This document shows, piece after piece, positions 29,213 through 37,269 of a DNA stretch of 64,000 bases (the first letter of the stretch is position 1; each line of letters begins with the position of its first letter). The notes under the pieces are model-generated. The model saw only the letters and a program-made list of their open reading frames with translations, did no database searches and had not been told where the DNA came from. This DNA is from an uncultured Rhizobiaceae group bacterium (GTDB lineage: Bacteria > Pseudomonadota > Alphaproteobacteria > Rhizobiales > Rhizobiaceae). Both the position numbers and the translations under genes were made by a program. Location: the NCBI GenBank assembly GCA_947501445.1, contig CANMVS010000001.1:62001-126000 (forward strand), given 5' to 3'.

Positions 29213-29415
29213 CAGCCCGCCCCTCCACTATCAAGCAGCGCTTTCTTGGCGCGCTCAATGTCGTAGATTGCGGCGCCAGTATCTGGCAGTGAACACATGA
29301 ATGCATCGTTGCCAGCCATATCAACGCCGATCACAACAACGCGCTGGAACTTGCCGATTGCTCGCATGAGCAGGTCGTCAGGTTTGTATTCTTCAAATGG
29401 TTCTGTGTTGGTCAT
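29212..29415 (-). CDS. Small phage protein of the lysis block
   Basis: 67 residues, no signal or membrane segment, containing VVVIGVDMAGNDAFMCSLPD. Its ATG overlaps the endolysin stop (ATGA), and its stop overlaps the holin-like start, so it is translated in a chain with them. No function is recognised. Confidence 0.6.
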   Translation of the reverse strand: MTNTEPFEEYKPDDLLMRAIGKFQRVVVIGVDMAGNDAFMCSLPDTGAAIYDIERAKKALLDSGGAG

Positions 29416-30218
29416 TTGCTTTTCCCTTTGAATAGTTGGCCGATAATGCGAATGAGAGCAGCCCAGAAGCCGCCATTCCGAGTCACTGGCGCGCTTGGTG
29501 GGGTTTTGGGAGGTGTTGGTGCCGGATCGGATGTGTCGGGCTGTGGTGGCTTCGGTGTGGGGATTGGAGCCGGATCGGTTGTGATCGCTCCATTCCAAGG
29601 GGTGTCCTTGATCCGTGACCACTTCTGCAGCGCTTCCGCCATTTTTACGTGGTAATTGTTCCGGCGATACCCAGACCCATTGTAACCACCGGCAAATGCG
29701 CGACAGCTTTCTGGATCGCCGGGTTTACAGAGCCGTAATTCATCATCCAGCTTGGCGCTCAAGATGAAATTGACTGATCCCTCAAGCTGGTTTTCCTCGT
29801 CATCCATAAAGGCGCGAACCATCGATTCAACGTCTGCATATCCGGCAAGCCTGTAATTGAACCCCATGACCTGACCGAGGCCCCAGGAACAGGACAACAG
29901 CGCCGCCCGGGCATCAATTTTCATGGCGCGTGCCAGCTTTCCGTATTGAGCACTTTCCTTGCCGTACCCACCGGCACGTTTGTTGGCCAAGCCCTCATTG
30001 ATCGCTCGTTGGCGCTTGCCTGCCGCAACGTATTTGTAGAATTTGTGTCGCTCGAAAAGAATGCGTGGGCGGCCTTCACTATCAAAGCCACTGCCCCGTG
30101 TTTCAACATCAAGGAACATGTGAATATGGTCCTCACCGACGCCAAGGAGCTTGCCCAATCTCGGCAAATCAATATCGTCAAGGCGCTTTGCAGCGCCCCG
30201 GAAACCGTTCCAAGTCAT
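29412..30218 (-). CDS. Phage endolysin, N-acetylmuramidase (DUF3380) domain
   Basis: About 268 residues. The N-terminal 190 or so form an N-acetylmuramidase domain, with the probable catalytic Glu in FLDVETRGSGFD, RPRILFERHKFYKY and SWGLGQVMGFNY. A Pro/Thr-rich linker follows, then a hydrophobic and basic C-terminal tail (GFWAALIRIIGQLFKGKSK) that could be a membrane anchor or amphipathic helix. It cleaves peptidoglycan at lysis. I start it at ATG 30218 after AGGTG; a start nine codons upstream is possible. It heads the lysis block, preceded by a terminator at its 3' side region 30244-30267 that ends the upstream cargo transcript. Confidence 0.82.
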   Translation of the reverse strand: MTWNGFRGAAKRLDDIDLPRLGKLLGVGEDHIHMFLDVETRGSGFDSEGRPRILFERHKFYKYVAAGKRQRAINEGLANKRAGGYGKESAQYGKLARAMKIDARAALLSCSWGLGQVMGFNYRLAGYADVESMVRAFMDDEENQLEGSVNFILSAKLDDELRLCKPGDPESCRAFAGGYNGSGYRRNNYHVKMAEALQKWSRIKDTPWNGAITTDPAPIPTPKPPQPDTSDPAPTPPKTPPSAPVTRNGGFWAALIRIIGQLFKGKSK

Positions 30219-30243
30219 GTTTTCACCTGTGATGTTTGAATAC

Positions 30244-30267
30244 AAAAAAGGCCCCCGAAGGAGCCCC
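30244..30267 (-). terminator. Rho-independent terminator before the endolysin gene
   Basis: On the minus strand GGGGCTCC-TTCG-GGGGCC is followed by six T. It is the first of four closely related terminators between 30244 and 31192 and isolates the cargo from the lysis block. Confidence 0.8.
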
Positions 30268-30397
30268 GTAGTCGTGCAACAGTCGTTTATTAAAAAAGTG
30301 TAATTTGAAACAAATTTGTGCGTGGTTATATGGGCAATGATGGAGCCACATAATCAAGTAGCTCATATGCCATGCGCGTACATTCTGTGTGGCATTA

Positions 30398-30435
30398 GCC
30401 GGGGCTTGCCTCCCCCAAAACGATGCAACCCCGGC
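30398..30435. repeat. Long isolated hairpin
   Basis: GCCGGGG pairs with CCCCGGC and, one base in, TTGC pairs with GCAA, around a 15-base loop. It lies in the 290 bases between the first two terminators, where no convincing gene is seen; the longest start-to-stop frame on the minus strand is about 15 codons. Confidence 0.5.
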
Positions 30436-30475
30436 GCTTCATTCAATGAATGTCATCGGTTTCCAATTTGGATAC

Positions 30476-30498
30476 AAAAAGGCCCCCATCAGGGAGCC
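30476..30498 (-). terminator. Terminator after the first lasso-leader gene
   Basis: Minus strand GGCTCCC-TGAT-GGGGGCC followed by TTTTT, 40 bases after the stop of the 44-residue peptide gene. Confidence 0.8.
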
Positions 30499-30538
30499 TC
30501 ACATTCATCGATTATAATATTACTTGGTGTGCTTGCTG

Positions 30539-30673
30539 TCATTCCGGTTTTGTATCTTGCGGCACACCTGAGATCGTTAGTATAGGCGCTTCCCCAAGTG
30601 TAGGCGCTTTCGCAGCAGTTATTTTTCGAAGGTTTCCGCGCTTGATTACAATTGGCTTTTCATATGTCTTCAC
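30539..30673 (-). CDS. Candidate ribosomal-peptide precursor with lasso-type leader (copy A)
   Basis: A 44-residue product starting (GTG) VKTYEKPIVIKRGNLRKITA. It fits the lasso-peptide leader pattern Y-x2-P-x-L/V-x3-G-x5-T exactly: Tyr4, Pro7, Val9, Gly13, Thr19. If cleavage follows residue 20, the core begins AKAPTLGE with Glu at core position 8, a position used for the macrolactam ring in known lasso peptides. A GGGGG ribosome binding stretch precedes the GTG and a strong terminator follows, so the gene is a self-contained unit. No lasso cyclase or leader peptidase gene is in the window. The leader match and core geometry are seen; lasso formation is inference. Confidence 0.6.
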   Translation of the reverse strand: MKTYEKPIVIKRGNLRKITAAKAPTLGEAPILTISGVPQDTKPE

Positions 30674-30831
30674 GCTCAACCCCCATTAAGGTACAGAATC
30701 ACTTTAGTTCACGCACAAATGAAGGTCAAATTCAGTAACAATAACTGAACATCTTTACGTTTACTTGGGGCCTTTTGCCACCATCCATGCAGCGTCCAAT
30801 TGTCTTCTGTCCACTTGTTGAATTTGGATAC

Positions 30832-30858
30832 AAAAAAGACCCCCGTTAGGGAGTCTTG
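30832..30858 (-). terminator. Terminator after the second lasso-leader gene
   Basis: Minus strand AAGACTCCC-TAAC-GGGGGTCTT with six T, about 35 bases after the stop of the 39-residue peptide gene. Confidence 0.8.
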
Positions 30859-30891
30859 ATTATTCAGTCGTATTTGAGCAGATAATGATAA

Positions 30892-31011
30892 CTAGTTATC
30901 ACCACCCAATCGCGGACGACGAAAGCCTGAGATCGGCACTTTGATTTCTTGAGCAGCGATTTTACCAATGTTTCCACGCTTGGTTACAACTGGCTTTTCA
31001 TATGTCTTCAT
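30892..31011 (-). CDS. Candidate ribosomal-peptide precursor with lasso-type leader (copy B)
   Basis: A 39-residue paralogue of the neighbouring copy, starting MKTYEKPVVTKRGNIGKIAA. Tyr4, Pro7, Val9 and Gly13 of the lasso-type leader are kept but the Thr at 19 is Ala. The C-terminal half diverges completely in sequence except for a shared ISG, and is basic (GFRRPRLGG). No Glu or Asp falls at core positions 7-9 with the same cleavage point, so it may be a different product type, a decayed copy or a regulator. It has the same GGGGG ribosome binding stretch and its own terminator. Confidence 0.55.
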   Translation of the reverse strand: MKTYEKPVVTKRGNIGKIAAQEIKVPISGFRRPRLGGDN

Positions 31012-31170
31012 GCTTAACCCCCATTAAGTTACAGAATCACTTAAATTCATGCACAAATGAAGGTAAAATTCAGTAACAACAACTGAACATCTTAACGTCT
31101 ACTTGGGGTCTTTTGCCACCGTCCATGTAGTGTGCATCTGTCTTCTGTCTGCTTGTTGAGTTTGCATACC

Positions 31171-31192
31171 AAAAGGGCCCCGTTAGGGAGCT
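31171..31192 (-). terminator. Terminator after the methyltransferase gene
   Basis: Minus strand AGCTCCC-TAAC-GGGGCCC with TTTT, weaker than its three relatives. It lies about 35 bases after the FkbM-type gene stop. Confidence 0.6.
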
Positions 31193-31224
31193 TCGCATTC
31201 ATCGAATATTAAATTGTAAATCTG

Positions 31225-32022
31225 TTACCGCCACCAGATTTCAGGCATAACAATGTCGTCCAGATCAGGCACATTCCTTGTATCAAGCGCATGTGGAAGG
31301 TTAAACCTCAAGCCATTCGCCAATTTGGGAACGCGATCATTTCTAATGTATGTGACCTCAAAGGTACGTGGAACCTGGATGCCATGCTTTGATGCAATGC
31401 CACAAAGGTTGTTTGGATGGACATGGGCTATAGAAAAAACGCTATGAATTTTGTCGAAGATCGCTCTTATTAACGGCAAACTCCTGCGTTGCAAAATTTT
31501 CTCCAGGTCATGAAACTCAATTACCATAATACGAAATTGCTGCAGCACATCTATCGTAGTCTCTGCAAGCACATCATATTCTGCACTTTCTATATCCATC
31601 TGCAAAATGGCATTTTGAGCACGTTGCCCGTCCAGTTTATTCTTCATCCAAGAGGTCAGGGTCAAAAAGTCTTCGTTGTCTATTGCACCCAAATATTTTT
31701 TCTCAAAATCAAAAAACTCGTTTTCAAACGGTGGACCATCAACACTCGCATCAGCCATAAACGATTTTATTTGATAATTTTCTGCCAACCATTTTTCAAA
31801 ACCGGCAGTTACATCGACTCCCGGCGAGAAACAGCAATCAACGTCTTGCAAGTCGTCCGGAATCAGATATCCGCCATCTCCAGTACTTCCAGCGCGTATC
31901 AAGTCAACGGACACAATTGCGCTCCTAAAGGAATCTATCAGTGCCAGAACCTCTTGCTTTGGCGCATACTTTCGATAACTCACCTTCGGTTTAAGTATTT
32001 TCTCAAGAAGCGGTCTACTCAA
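31225..32022 (-). CDS. FkbM-family methyltransferase-like protein
   Basis: About 265 residues with a Rossmann-type SAM methyltransferase pattern: GSTGDGGYLIPDDL, CCFSPGVDVTAGFEKWLA (motif I region), MDIESAEYDVLAE (motif close to the FkbM M/LDIEGAE signature) and IMVIEFHDLE. The family O-methylates sugars or small molecules. The best start is TTG 32022, with GGAG eight bases upstream; no ATG fits. It is AT-richer than the phage structural genes and lies as cargo beside a glycosyltransferase and the lasso-leader cassettes. Confidence 0.7.
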   Translation of the reverse strand: MSRPLLEKILKPKVSYRKYAPKQEVLALIDSFRSAIVSVDLIRAGSTGDGGYLIPDDLQDVDCCFSPGVDVTAGFEKWLAENYQIKSFMADASVDGPPFENEFFDFEKKYLGAIDNEDFLTLTSWMKNKLDGQRAQNAILQMDIESAEYDVLAETTIDVLQQFRIMVIEFHDLEKILQRRSLPLIRAIFDKIHSVFSIAHVHPNNLCGIASKHGIQVPRTFEVTYIRNDRVPKLANGLRFNLPHALDTRNVPDLDDIVMPEIWWR

Positions 32023-32095
32023 TTTTGATACTCCATGAGCGCTGCGGACATTAAACCACAAAATGATGGTTATTGATGCTGGAAAGTAGCGATAA

Positions 32096-32926
32096 TTATC
32101 TTGCGGTTGCAGTTGGTAATTTCTCGGGAAGCTTGTGCCATTTGGACAAAGGTTTGTGCCAGAACGGCCCATAGTAGACTTTCCCCAAAGAAAGCAGCGC
32201 AGCGATGTAACTGAATGAACTTTTTGCTGTTATCAGGCAATCCGCTGCCACCAAACCCGAAATGGTCGCCAATACATCAGAATTCAGCTCAAACTCACAG
32301 TTATCTGGTAACCCGTCAAAATTACTTTCTACGCCCTCAGAAAATATCCTGACCTTTGCGTTTGGATGACGTCGTTGAACGTAATCAATCTTTGCTGCAA
32401 CGACCGCGTTGGTTTCAAAGCGATTAAGGTTTTGTGAACCGGAAACGTCACCTCTGCGTACGTGTACTGCGATCACAGCACTATCATATGTCCTGATGGG
32501 AAGATTTAGATTTTCTCTAATTTTACCAATTATATTCAAGTATTTATTTGTGTTTCTGTCTGCAAATCGGTGAAAACATGTCTGTGCTACTACGGCAGGC
32601 TGTCCCTGGTAGCCATCACAAATTGTCATCCCGTCAACAATCGGGACATTTTCTGGTGGAGCGACACAATCCGCTCCAAGATTAAACCCAGTTTCCCACT
32701 CGCTCAAACCTTCCCCCAAAGGCGTATGGTAGTAAGGAATGCGAGAAACGTGACTAAATAAAAGCGCAGACAGAATTGCATGCACCTGCGCGCCACCTCG
32801 ATCATGTCTTTTGGAACATGTAATCCCGATAATATTTTTCCGATATTTTTTGTTTGCCAATATGCGCGAGAAATCTCCTGCTTCTTGGTATCTGAGTAGT
32901 CTTTTTTGGGACACAAGCGGGAACAA
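32096..32926 (-). CDS. Glycosyltransferase, GT11/fucosyltransferase-like
   Basis: A 276-residue protein with the donor-binding motif HVRRGDV (residues about 153-159) and a C-terminal AADCLITAKSSFSYIAALLSLG, both typical of alpha-1,2-fucosyltransferase-like enzymes (GT11 and related). The N-terminal GGAQVHAILSALLFSHVSRIPYYH also fits. Donor and acceptor are unknown. It begins with TTG 32926 behind AGGGG. It is followed by the methyltransferase, and the pair may modify a cell-surface glycan, as phage-carried serotype-converting genes do. Confidence 0.65.
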   Translation of the reverse strand: MFPLVSQKRLLRYQEAGDFSRILANKKYRKNIIGITCSKRHDRGGAQVHAILSALLFSHVSRIPYYHTPLGEGLSEWETGFNLGADCVAPPENVPIVDGMTICDGYQGQPAVVAQTCFHRFADRNTNKYLNIIGKIRENLNLPIRTYDSAVIAVHVRRGDVSGSQNLNRFETNAVVAAKIDYVQRRHPNAKVRIFSEGVESNFDGLPDNCEFELNSDVLATISGLVAADCLITAKSSFSYIAALLSLGKVYYGPFWHKPLSKWHKLPEKLPTATAR

Positions 32927-33086
32927 AATCTACCCCTTCTCAAATTCTCAAATTTACTCTTTGCAACCTGATAGTGCCCGCTACGCTTGAATGCAACAAA
33001 AAAGCAGATGAAATGGAGGGATCGGATCAATGAATGTACTTGGCTCCCAACCAAGCAGTGTCGTACCCACTGAGGCTGGGCGGTCC

Positions 33087-33458
33087 TTATTTAAGGTTCA
33101 CTGCCGCCATCCATTCAGTATCGATTTGCGCAGGGGTTTTCCCCAGTGGAGCCACCAGGGACACAAGCAACGGGTGATCACGTCGATATGACGTTGCGTG
33201 CCGGAATCTGCACCTGGCCGTTATCCGCTCGTTTTGGTCAGATTCAACCGTGTCAATTGCTGCGTCCACCTTGGCCTCGCCCAGGCCGAGTTGCTCAAGG
33301 AACGTGAAGAACTGGAACGAATTTAACGGGTGCTTTGTTGGATCCAGTTTTGCAGCTTTCAAGGTTGCTTGGATTGCATCCGATTCTGCTTTGCGGGTTG
33401 CCTCTTGATCAGCAGTCATTGTGACTTTTTTACCATTCACTATTTTATGTTCTGGCAT
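33087..33458 (-). CDS. Phage protein following the tail fibre gene
   Basis: About 123 residues beginning MPEHKIVNGKKVTMTADQEA, mostly helical and charged. It starts two bases after the tail fibre stop, a place often taken by tail fibre assembly or chaperone proteins; the sequence itself is not diagnostic. ATG 33458 is chosen because the longer frame would lie inside the fibre gene. Between it and the glycosyltransferase are about 160 non-coding bases. Confidence 0.6.
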   Translation of the reverse strand: MPEHKIVNGKKVTMTADQEATRKAESDAIQATLKAAKLDPTKHPLNSFQFFTFLEQLGLGEAKVDAAIDTVESDQNERITARCRFRHATSYRRDHPLLVSLVAPLGKTPAQIDTEWMAAVNLK

Positions 33459-33460
33459 GA

Positions 33461-34474
33461 CTAATTCGCTTTCAATCCATACAGTTTTGCATTGGCAATG
33501 GAAATATTCCCGGTACCCATAAAAATGCTTATTGCGTTGACGGCTTCGGCCGCTCTTCTGGTTCCAACACCATACCAACCAATAGGTCCCCAATCGTTGT
33601 CAGCGCCCACACCCCAGAATGTCATAGTTGTTCTGGTGGATGGATTCATTGGATCATATAGGTTGATCTCGAATGCATTGTCGGCGTTTTCATCACTGGC
33701 AACTCTGGTACTACCTTCGGTGCCAGTAATCTTCACGACAGAATCTGAACCATCTGCTATTGCATTTTGTCCGCCACCGTTTAATCCCATAACTATCCAA
33801 CCATAATCAGCACTGCCGCTATCAAAATTAACACCATTATTGGTAGACGTTCTAATTTGCAGGTAAGTGTTACTAGATGCAGGCCTCAACCCGGTAATCA
33901 CAACTTTGTACTCAATGTACACCCCCGACAATCCATTGAAATCAATGGAGGCACTGTTGGACGCAGTCGCGGAACTAACAAGCTCCCACGCGCCACCGTC
34001 ACTGAGCGCCTCAACAGCCTGTTTCACCCTCTGAGCCGTGAAGGCCCGTGTCGTTGTTGAGGTCCCTGCCTCGGCTTCTGACTGGCCAATTGTCGCAAGC
34101 CCTAATGTGGCCCGTGCCGCTGCTGCATCGGCATCATCAATGAGCGACCGCCCAAATGAAGTAAAGGTCGCAAGACCAGCCACACCGGAGCCCGTATAAT
34201 AAGGCAAACGATCTGCAGCACTGGTCAGGCCAGCTATTGCCGCCAGATCCGCATTGTGGGCTTGAATGTCCGTTCCAACGTTCAGACTGAGCGCTGTTTT
34301 GAAAGCAGCAAGGCTTGATGCACCAGTGCCACCAACCGTTACGGGTCTTGGTGTGTTCAAATCGTTGGCGACATCATCAATCACCGAATTGAACTTTGCA
34401 GATTCTATCGTCTGGCCTGCCACAGCCGTTGTATTTGCAGGCTTTGAGTAAATGCCTGATCCATCTCTGGGCAT
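33461..34474 (-). CDS. Phage tail fibre / tail spike protein
   Basis: 337 residues beginning MPRDGSGIYSKPANTTAVAGQTI, the usual start of short-tailed phage fibre proteins, then DDVANDLNTPRPVTVGGTGASSLAAFKTALSLN, a common fibre linker, and an Ala/Ser/Gly-rich beta part (about 170-337) that would bind the host receptor. GGAG stands seven bases before ATG 34474. A decayed copy of its 5' end lies about 700 bases upstream (35145-35205). Confidence 0.8.
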   Translation of the reverse strand: MPRDGSGIYSKPANTTAVAGQTIESAKFNSVIDDVANDLNTPRPVTVGGTGASSLAAFKTALSLNVGTDIQAHNADLAAIAGLTSAADRLPYYTGSGVAGLATFTSFGRSLIDDADAAAARATLGLATIGQSEAEAGTSTTTRAFTAQRVKQAVEALSDGGAWELVSSATASNSASIDFNGLSGVYIEYKVVITGLRPASSNTYLQIRTSTNNGVNFDSGSADYGWIVMGLNGGGQNAIADGSDSVVKITGTEGSTRVASDENADNAFEINLYDPMNPSTRTTMTFWGVGADNDWGPIGWYGVGTRRAAEAVNAISIFMGTGNISIANAKLYGLKAN

Positions 34475-35561
34475 GTCTTTCTCCAATAAAAGGAACCACA
34501 AGGGGCCTCGTTAACTCTCAATGTTCGGTTGTGTCAGGTTTTTGGGCCAACCAACTGAGAGGCAAGTTGTGCTCGACCTGTAATTCTATTCGGGGCGTTT
34601 ATGTTAGATTTGTTACCGGTAGTTGTGTTCTCAGGCCGTCTGTGGCCGGGTATGAAACGTCTGAAACAACGGCATTTATCAGGGCGAGTGGAAAGTCTGT
34701 AAAGACTGCAAAATGCAGTCAATCGCCAAAAAAAATGTTTTGTTAAAGCAAACACCGCCTGTAGTGGCAGCCATCAGGTTGTTGATAGCGAAAGCCATGC
34801 CGGCGACTTAATCGCTGATATGGTTTCCGGACCAGTCTCTTGGTATGGGATGGCCTTCCAATGTAGTCCGTCAGACGGGAAGTCAGCAAAATTCCCATTT
34901 CGAGGCAATACCTATACACCAGCTCCGGTGGCGATATCCCAGCCTAAAAACGTGTAAGACTCATCAACGATCAGACAGTCTGTAATTGTACATTTACGGG
35001 AATTAGCGGTCAGACAACGAGAACGAACTGCCATTGATTGGGTGGATGTCTTCATCCAGTTGGCTCTTTCTGAATATATCAGTTCCTCCTACTTATATTG
35101 CGTGGATGAAAAACACCGTTCTGTCTTTCCTGGCCGCTTAGAGCGTTTGGAGGACTCTGTTGTGGCGCCCGGCACTGCCGTTGTATTGGCAGGTTTTGAG
35201 TTAACGCGATCCACCTCCGGACCTATTTGTCTCCCAAAATCAGTTGCCAGAGAGCCTATGTGTGTGCGGGAGTTATCGATTTTGAGAACACGACCAGGTC
35301 CAATGCCACTTGATAAATACCCTGGTGTGTCAAGAAGGTCAGGTTCAACCCAATCGGTAAGCACGGTTTTTCCAAATTTTTGTCGACGTAATCAGACCTG
35401 CCTGACATTGCCCCTGGCTCCGACGCACTGGCCAGTTCGGAGCGCCATAATCCTTGGCATGGGTGCCTGCATCCCATCGATTGGAGATTTAACACCCCAG
35501 CGGTGCCGCATATGGAACGCGACCGCCATTTGGGTTTCGTCGATTTGTCTTCAAAGGGCGG
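34475..35561 (-). pseudogene. Decayed phage segment with a partial fibre-gene copy
   Basis: About 1.1 kb without an intact gene. On the minus strand at about 35145-35205 the peptide SKPANTTAVPGATTESSK copies the start of the intact fibre gene, out of context. Protein-like pieces at 35089-35364 and 35256-35495 lie in different frames and seem to be parts of one broken gene. A stretch near 34690-34750 on the plus strand reads WKVCKDCK but has no gene context. Confidence 0.5.
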
Positions 35562-36410
35562 CTACTGCCCAAGCCCCAATCTTCTAAGCACTGCCTCAAG
35601 GACTCGTTGCTTGCCCGATAACTCTACATTGTTTTTCAAGGTGGATGGCTCTGAAGCGCGTGGAGGTGCCATCAACCGGGAGGCCGGGAATTGGGGTGCT
35701 GAATTCCTGGGAATGAATTGCCCCGCCCCGGGTCGTGGTCCAAGGTTCCTCATTGTACTTGGGCGCGCTGTACCCGCATTGCCTCTGGGCCCGTGCAGTT
35801 CGCCAGCCTCATATAGGGGTATCCTTTGCATCCCGTCAAAATTCGGTGCTGTCACCCTGTGTTCATTCCTCGGTTGCGTGTCGGTCGATGGATTGGCAAT
35901 CTCATTTTGGTAGGCACGAAATGCTTCATCGCGTGGAGATGGTATCGGAGCATCAAACCCCGTTGCCGGATTGCGCTCGATACTTCGCGATTGATTTATG
36001 CGTCGCTGCTGGCTTGATTCCGGATCTTTCGGATTTTCATAGTCGTGCAAAATGGTATCGGATGCCTCTTCTACCGTATCATCACGGCGCAAATCCCGCA
36101 TTACATAATTGTGGTTCCCCTCCAGCTCATGCTTCAAAAAGCCGTAGTTTGCTTCATAGGAAGCAGGGTCGAGATTGTTTTCAGCTGCATAGGCTTCAAA
36201 CTGACGTCGGCGCCGCCCGGTCCATTGAGCATAGCCGTAACCACCACGCTCCCCCGGCTTAAAATCTTTATGCTCCTGAAGGGTTCTAAAACCACCTGAC
36301 TCGTAACTCAAATTGCCAACAATGCCAGCCGCCTGGGCCCGGCTTATACCAAGGTCCCTCATTAGATCGTTCATCAAACGGCCGGCGATCTCTTCGTCAT
36401 ACTCTCTCAT
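35562..36410 (-). CDS. Virion lysozyme (phage tail lysozyme domain)
   Basis: About 282 residues. The first 140 are a tail-lysozyme domain: LMRDLGISRAQAAGIVGNLSYESGGFRT (probable catalytic Glu), GGYGYAQWTGRRRRQFEAYA and KHELEGNHNYVM. The rest is a low-complexity Pro/Arg/Gly-rich tail. Such enzymes locally open peptidoglycan during DNA entry. GGAG before ATG 36410 decides the start over longer frames that begin upstream at 36575 without a ribosome binding site. Confidence 0.78.
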   Translation of the reverse strand: MREYDEEIAGRLMNDLMRDLGISRAQAAGIVGNLSYESGGFRTLQEHKDFKPGERGGYGYAQWTGRRRRQFEAYAAENNLDPASYEANYGFLKHELEGNHNYVMRDLRRDDTVEEASDTILHDYENPKDPESSQQRRINQSRSIERNPATGFDAPIPSPRDEAFRAYQNEIANPSTDTQPRNEHRVTAPNFDGMQRIPLYEAGELHGPRGNAGTARPSTMRNLGPRPGAGQFIPRNSAPQFPASRLMAPPRASEPSTLKNNVELSGKQRVLEAVLRRLGLGQ

Positions 36411-36629
36411 GTTAACTCCATTAAATCGATTGTGTTGATGTGCGTGTGTTTTCGCCCAGTTGCTGCCTGCTGTAAAATCACCGCTGCCGGGTGTGTTGAA
36501 TGTATCGGGCATTTGGATACGTGGTTGCACCTGACCATTTCCGCCGCGCAAGAAAGTGCAGAAACCACTGGTCACCAGGCCCTAATCGGGTGCGCTTTGC
36601 CTTGGATGGGCAGACTTTGCTGATTCTGG

Positions 36630-36941
36630 TTATCTTTTACGTCGTGGCAGGTGCAGTTTGCTTGCAGAATTAAACAGGGCCGCAGGCGCATCGGGTCTTG
36701 CCGGTTCACTCGTTGTGACCAGTCCTCCAGCATCCGCCAAACGTTTCATTTGCCGGTTGGCACGATTGAGTCCCATACGGCCGCCAATGGCCTGCCCAAG
36801 CACAGAAAGCCCTTCGCCAACATTGCGCGGTGTCTGGCCGCTTGCACGCGCAAGCATGGATTCAGCCATTTTACGCCGCCGTTTCAGAGCGTCGTAGGTT
36901 AGGCCGGTATCTCCACCGAATATGTAGGGATTTTTTTGCAT
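36630..36941 (-). CDS. Phage structural or ejection-associated protein
   Basis: About 103 residues beginning MQKNPYIFGGDTGLTYDALKRRRKMAESMLA, then RNVGEGLSVLGQAIGGRMGLNRAN. Proteins with this start (NPF/YxFG, GLTY, R/K-rich helix, VGEGL) are common in short-tailed phages between tail tube and lysozyme genes; their role is not established. The protein ends rather abruptly, so truncation is possible. The 328 bases between it and 37270 hold nothing I can assign. Confidence 0.6.
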   Translation of the reverse strand: MQKNPYIFGGDTGLTYDALKRRRKMAESMLARASGQTPRNVGEGLSVLGQAIGGRMGLNRANRQMKRLADAGGLVTTSEPARPDAPAALFNSASKLHLPRRKR

Positions 36942-37269
36942 TGTTTTTTCCATCGTTTGAAAATCGGACACCTGGTTTCCAATCGGGCATGCCTCGCATG
37001 CCATCGAGGCACGTAACCCAATTGAATATTCAAGCGAAATTTGTTTGATTGCCGCTGGCTTGCGCAATTGATATTTGCGCTATTTTGCTTCCAACATGAC
37101 TGGGAACATATCAAGAACTTTTTATTGACAATGCTATCGTTTGATACTAAATTACCCAGCGGGACGGTGAGTATCCATGCGGGTGTCAGGAGCCAAGCTC
37201 CGATGTGGACGTAAAGCCCAAGCAATTCTTATTCAGAATTGACGCGGCCTGGCAATGCCCCGTCCCAAC

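Larger units (their letters stand above)
30466..31170 (-). repeat. Tandem duplication of a gene-plus-terminator cassette
   Basis: Two units of about 340-360 bases each (about 30466-30826 and 30827-31170) are similar along their length: terminator, small peptide gene, a long conserved leader with CCCCCATTAAG and TTCAGTAACAA blocks, and the GGTATCC-like boundary. Identity is lowest in the C-terminal coding part of the peptide genes. The units are therefore diverged paralogues with conserved expression signals. Confidence 0.75.

Noticed and set aside
31489-32028. 179-codon plus-strand frame in the methyltransferase region
   Set aside because: Antisense to the FkbM-type gene, which shows SAM-binding motifs; the frame has no protein-like features.
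32704-33054. 116-codon minus-strand frame upstream of the glycosyltransferase
   Set aside because: Overlaps the glycosyltransferase gene in another frame and lacks a ribosome binding site.
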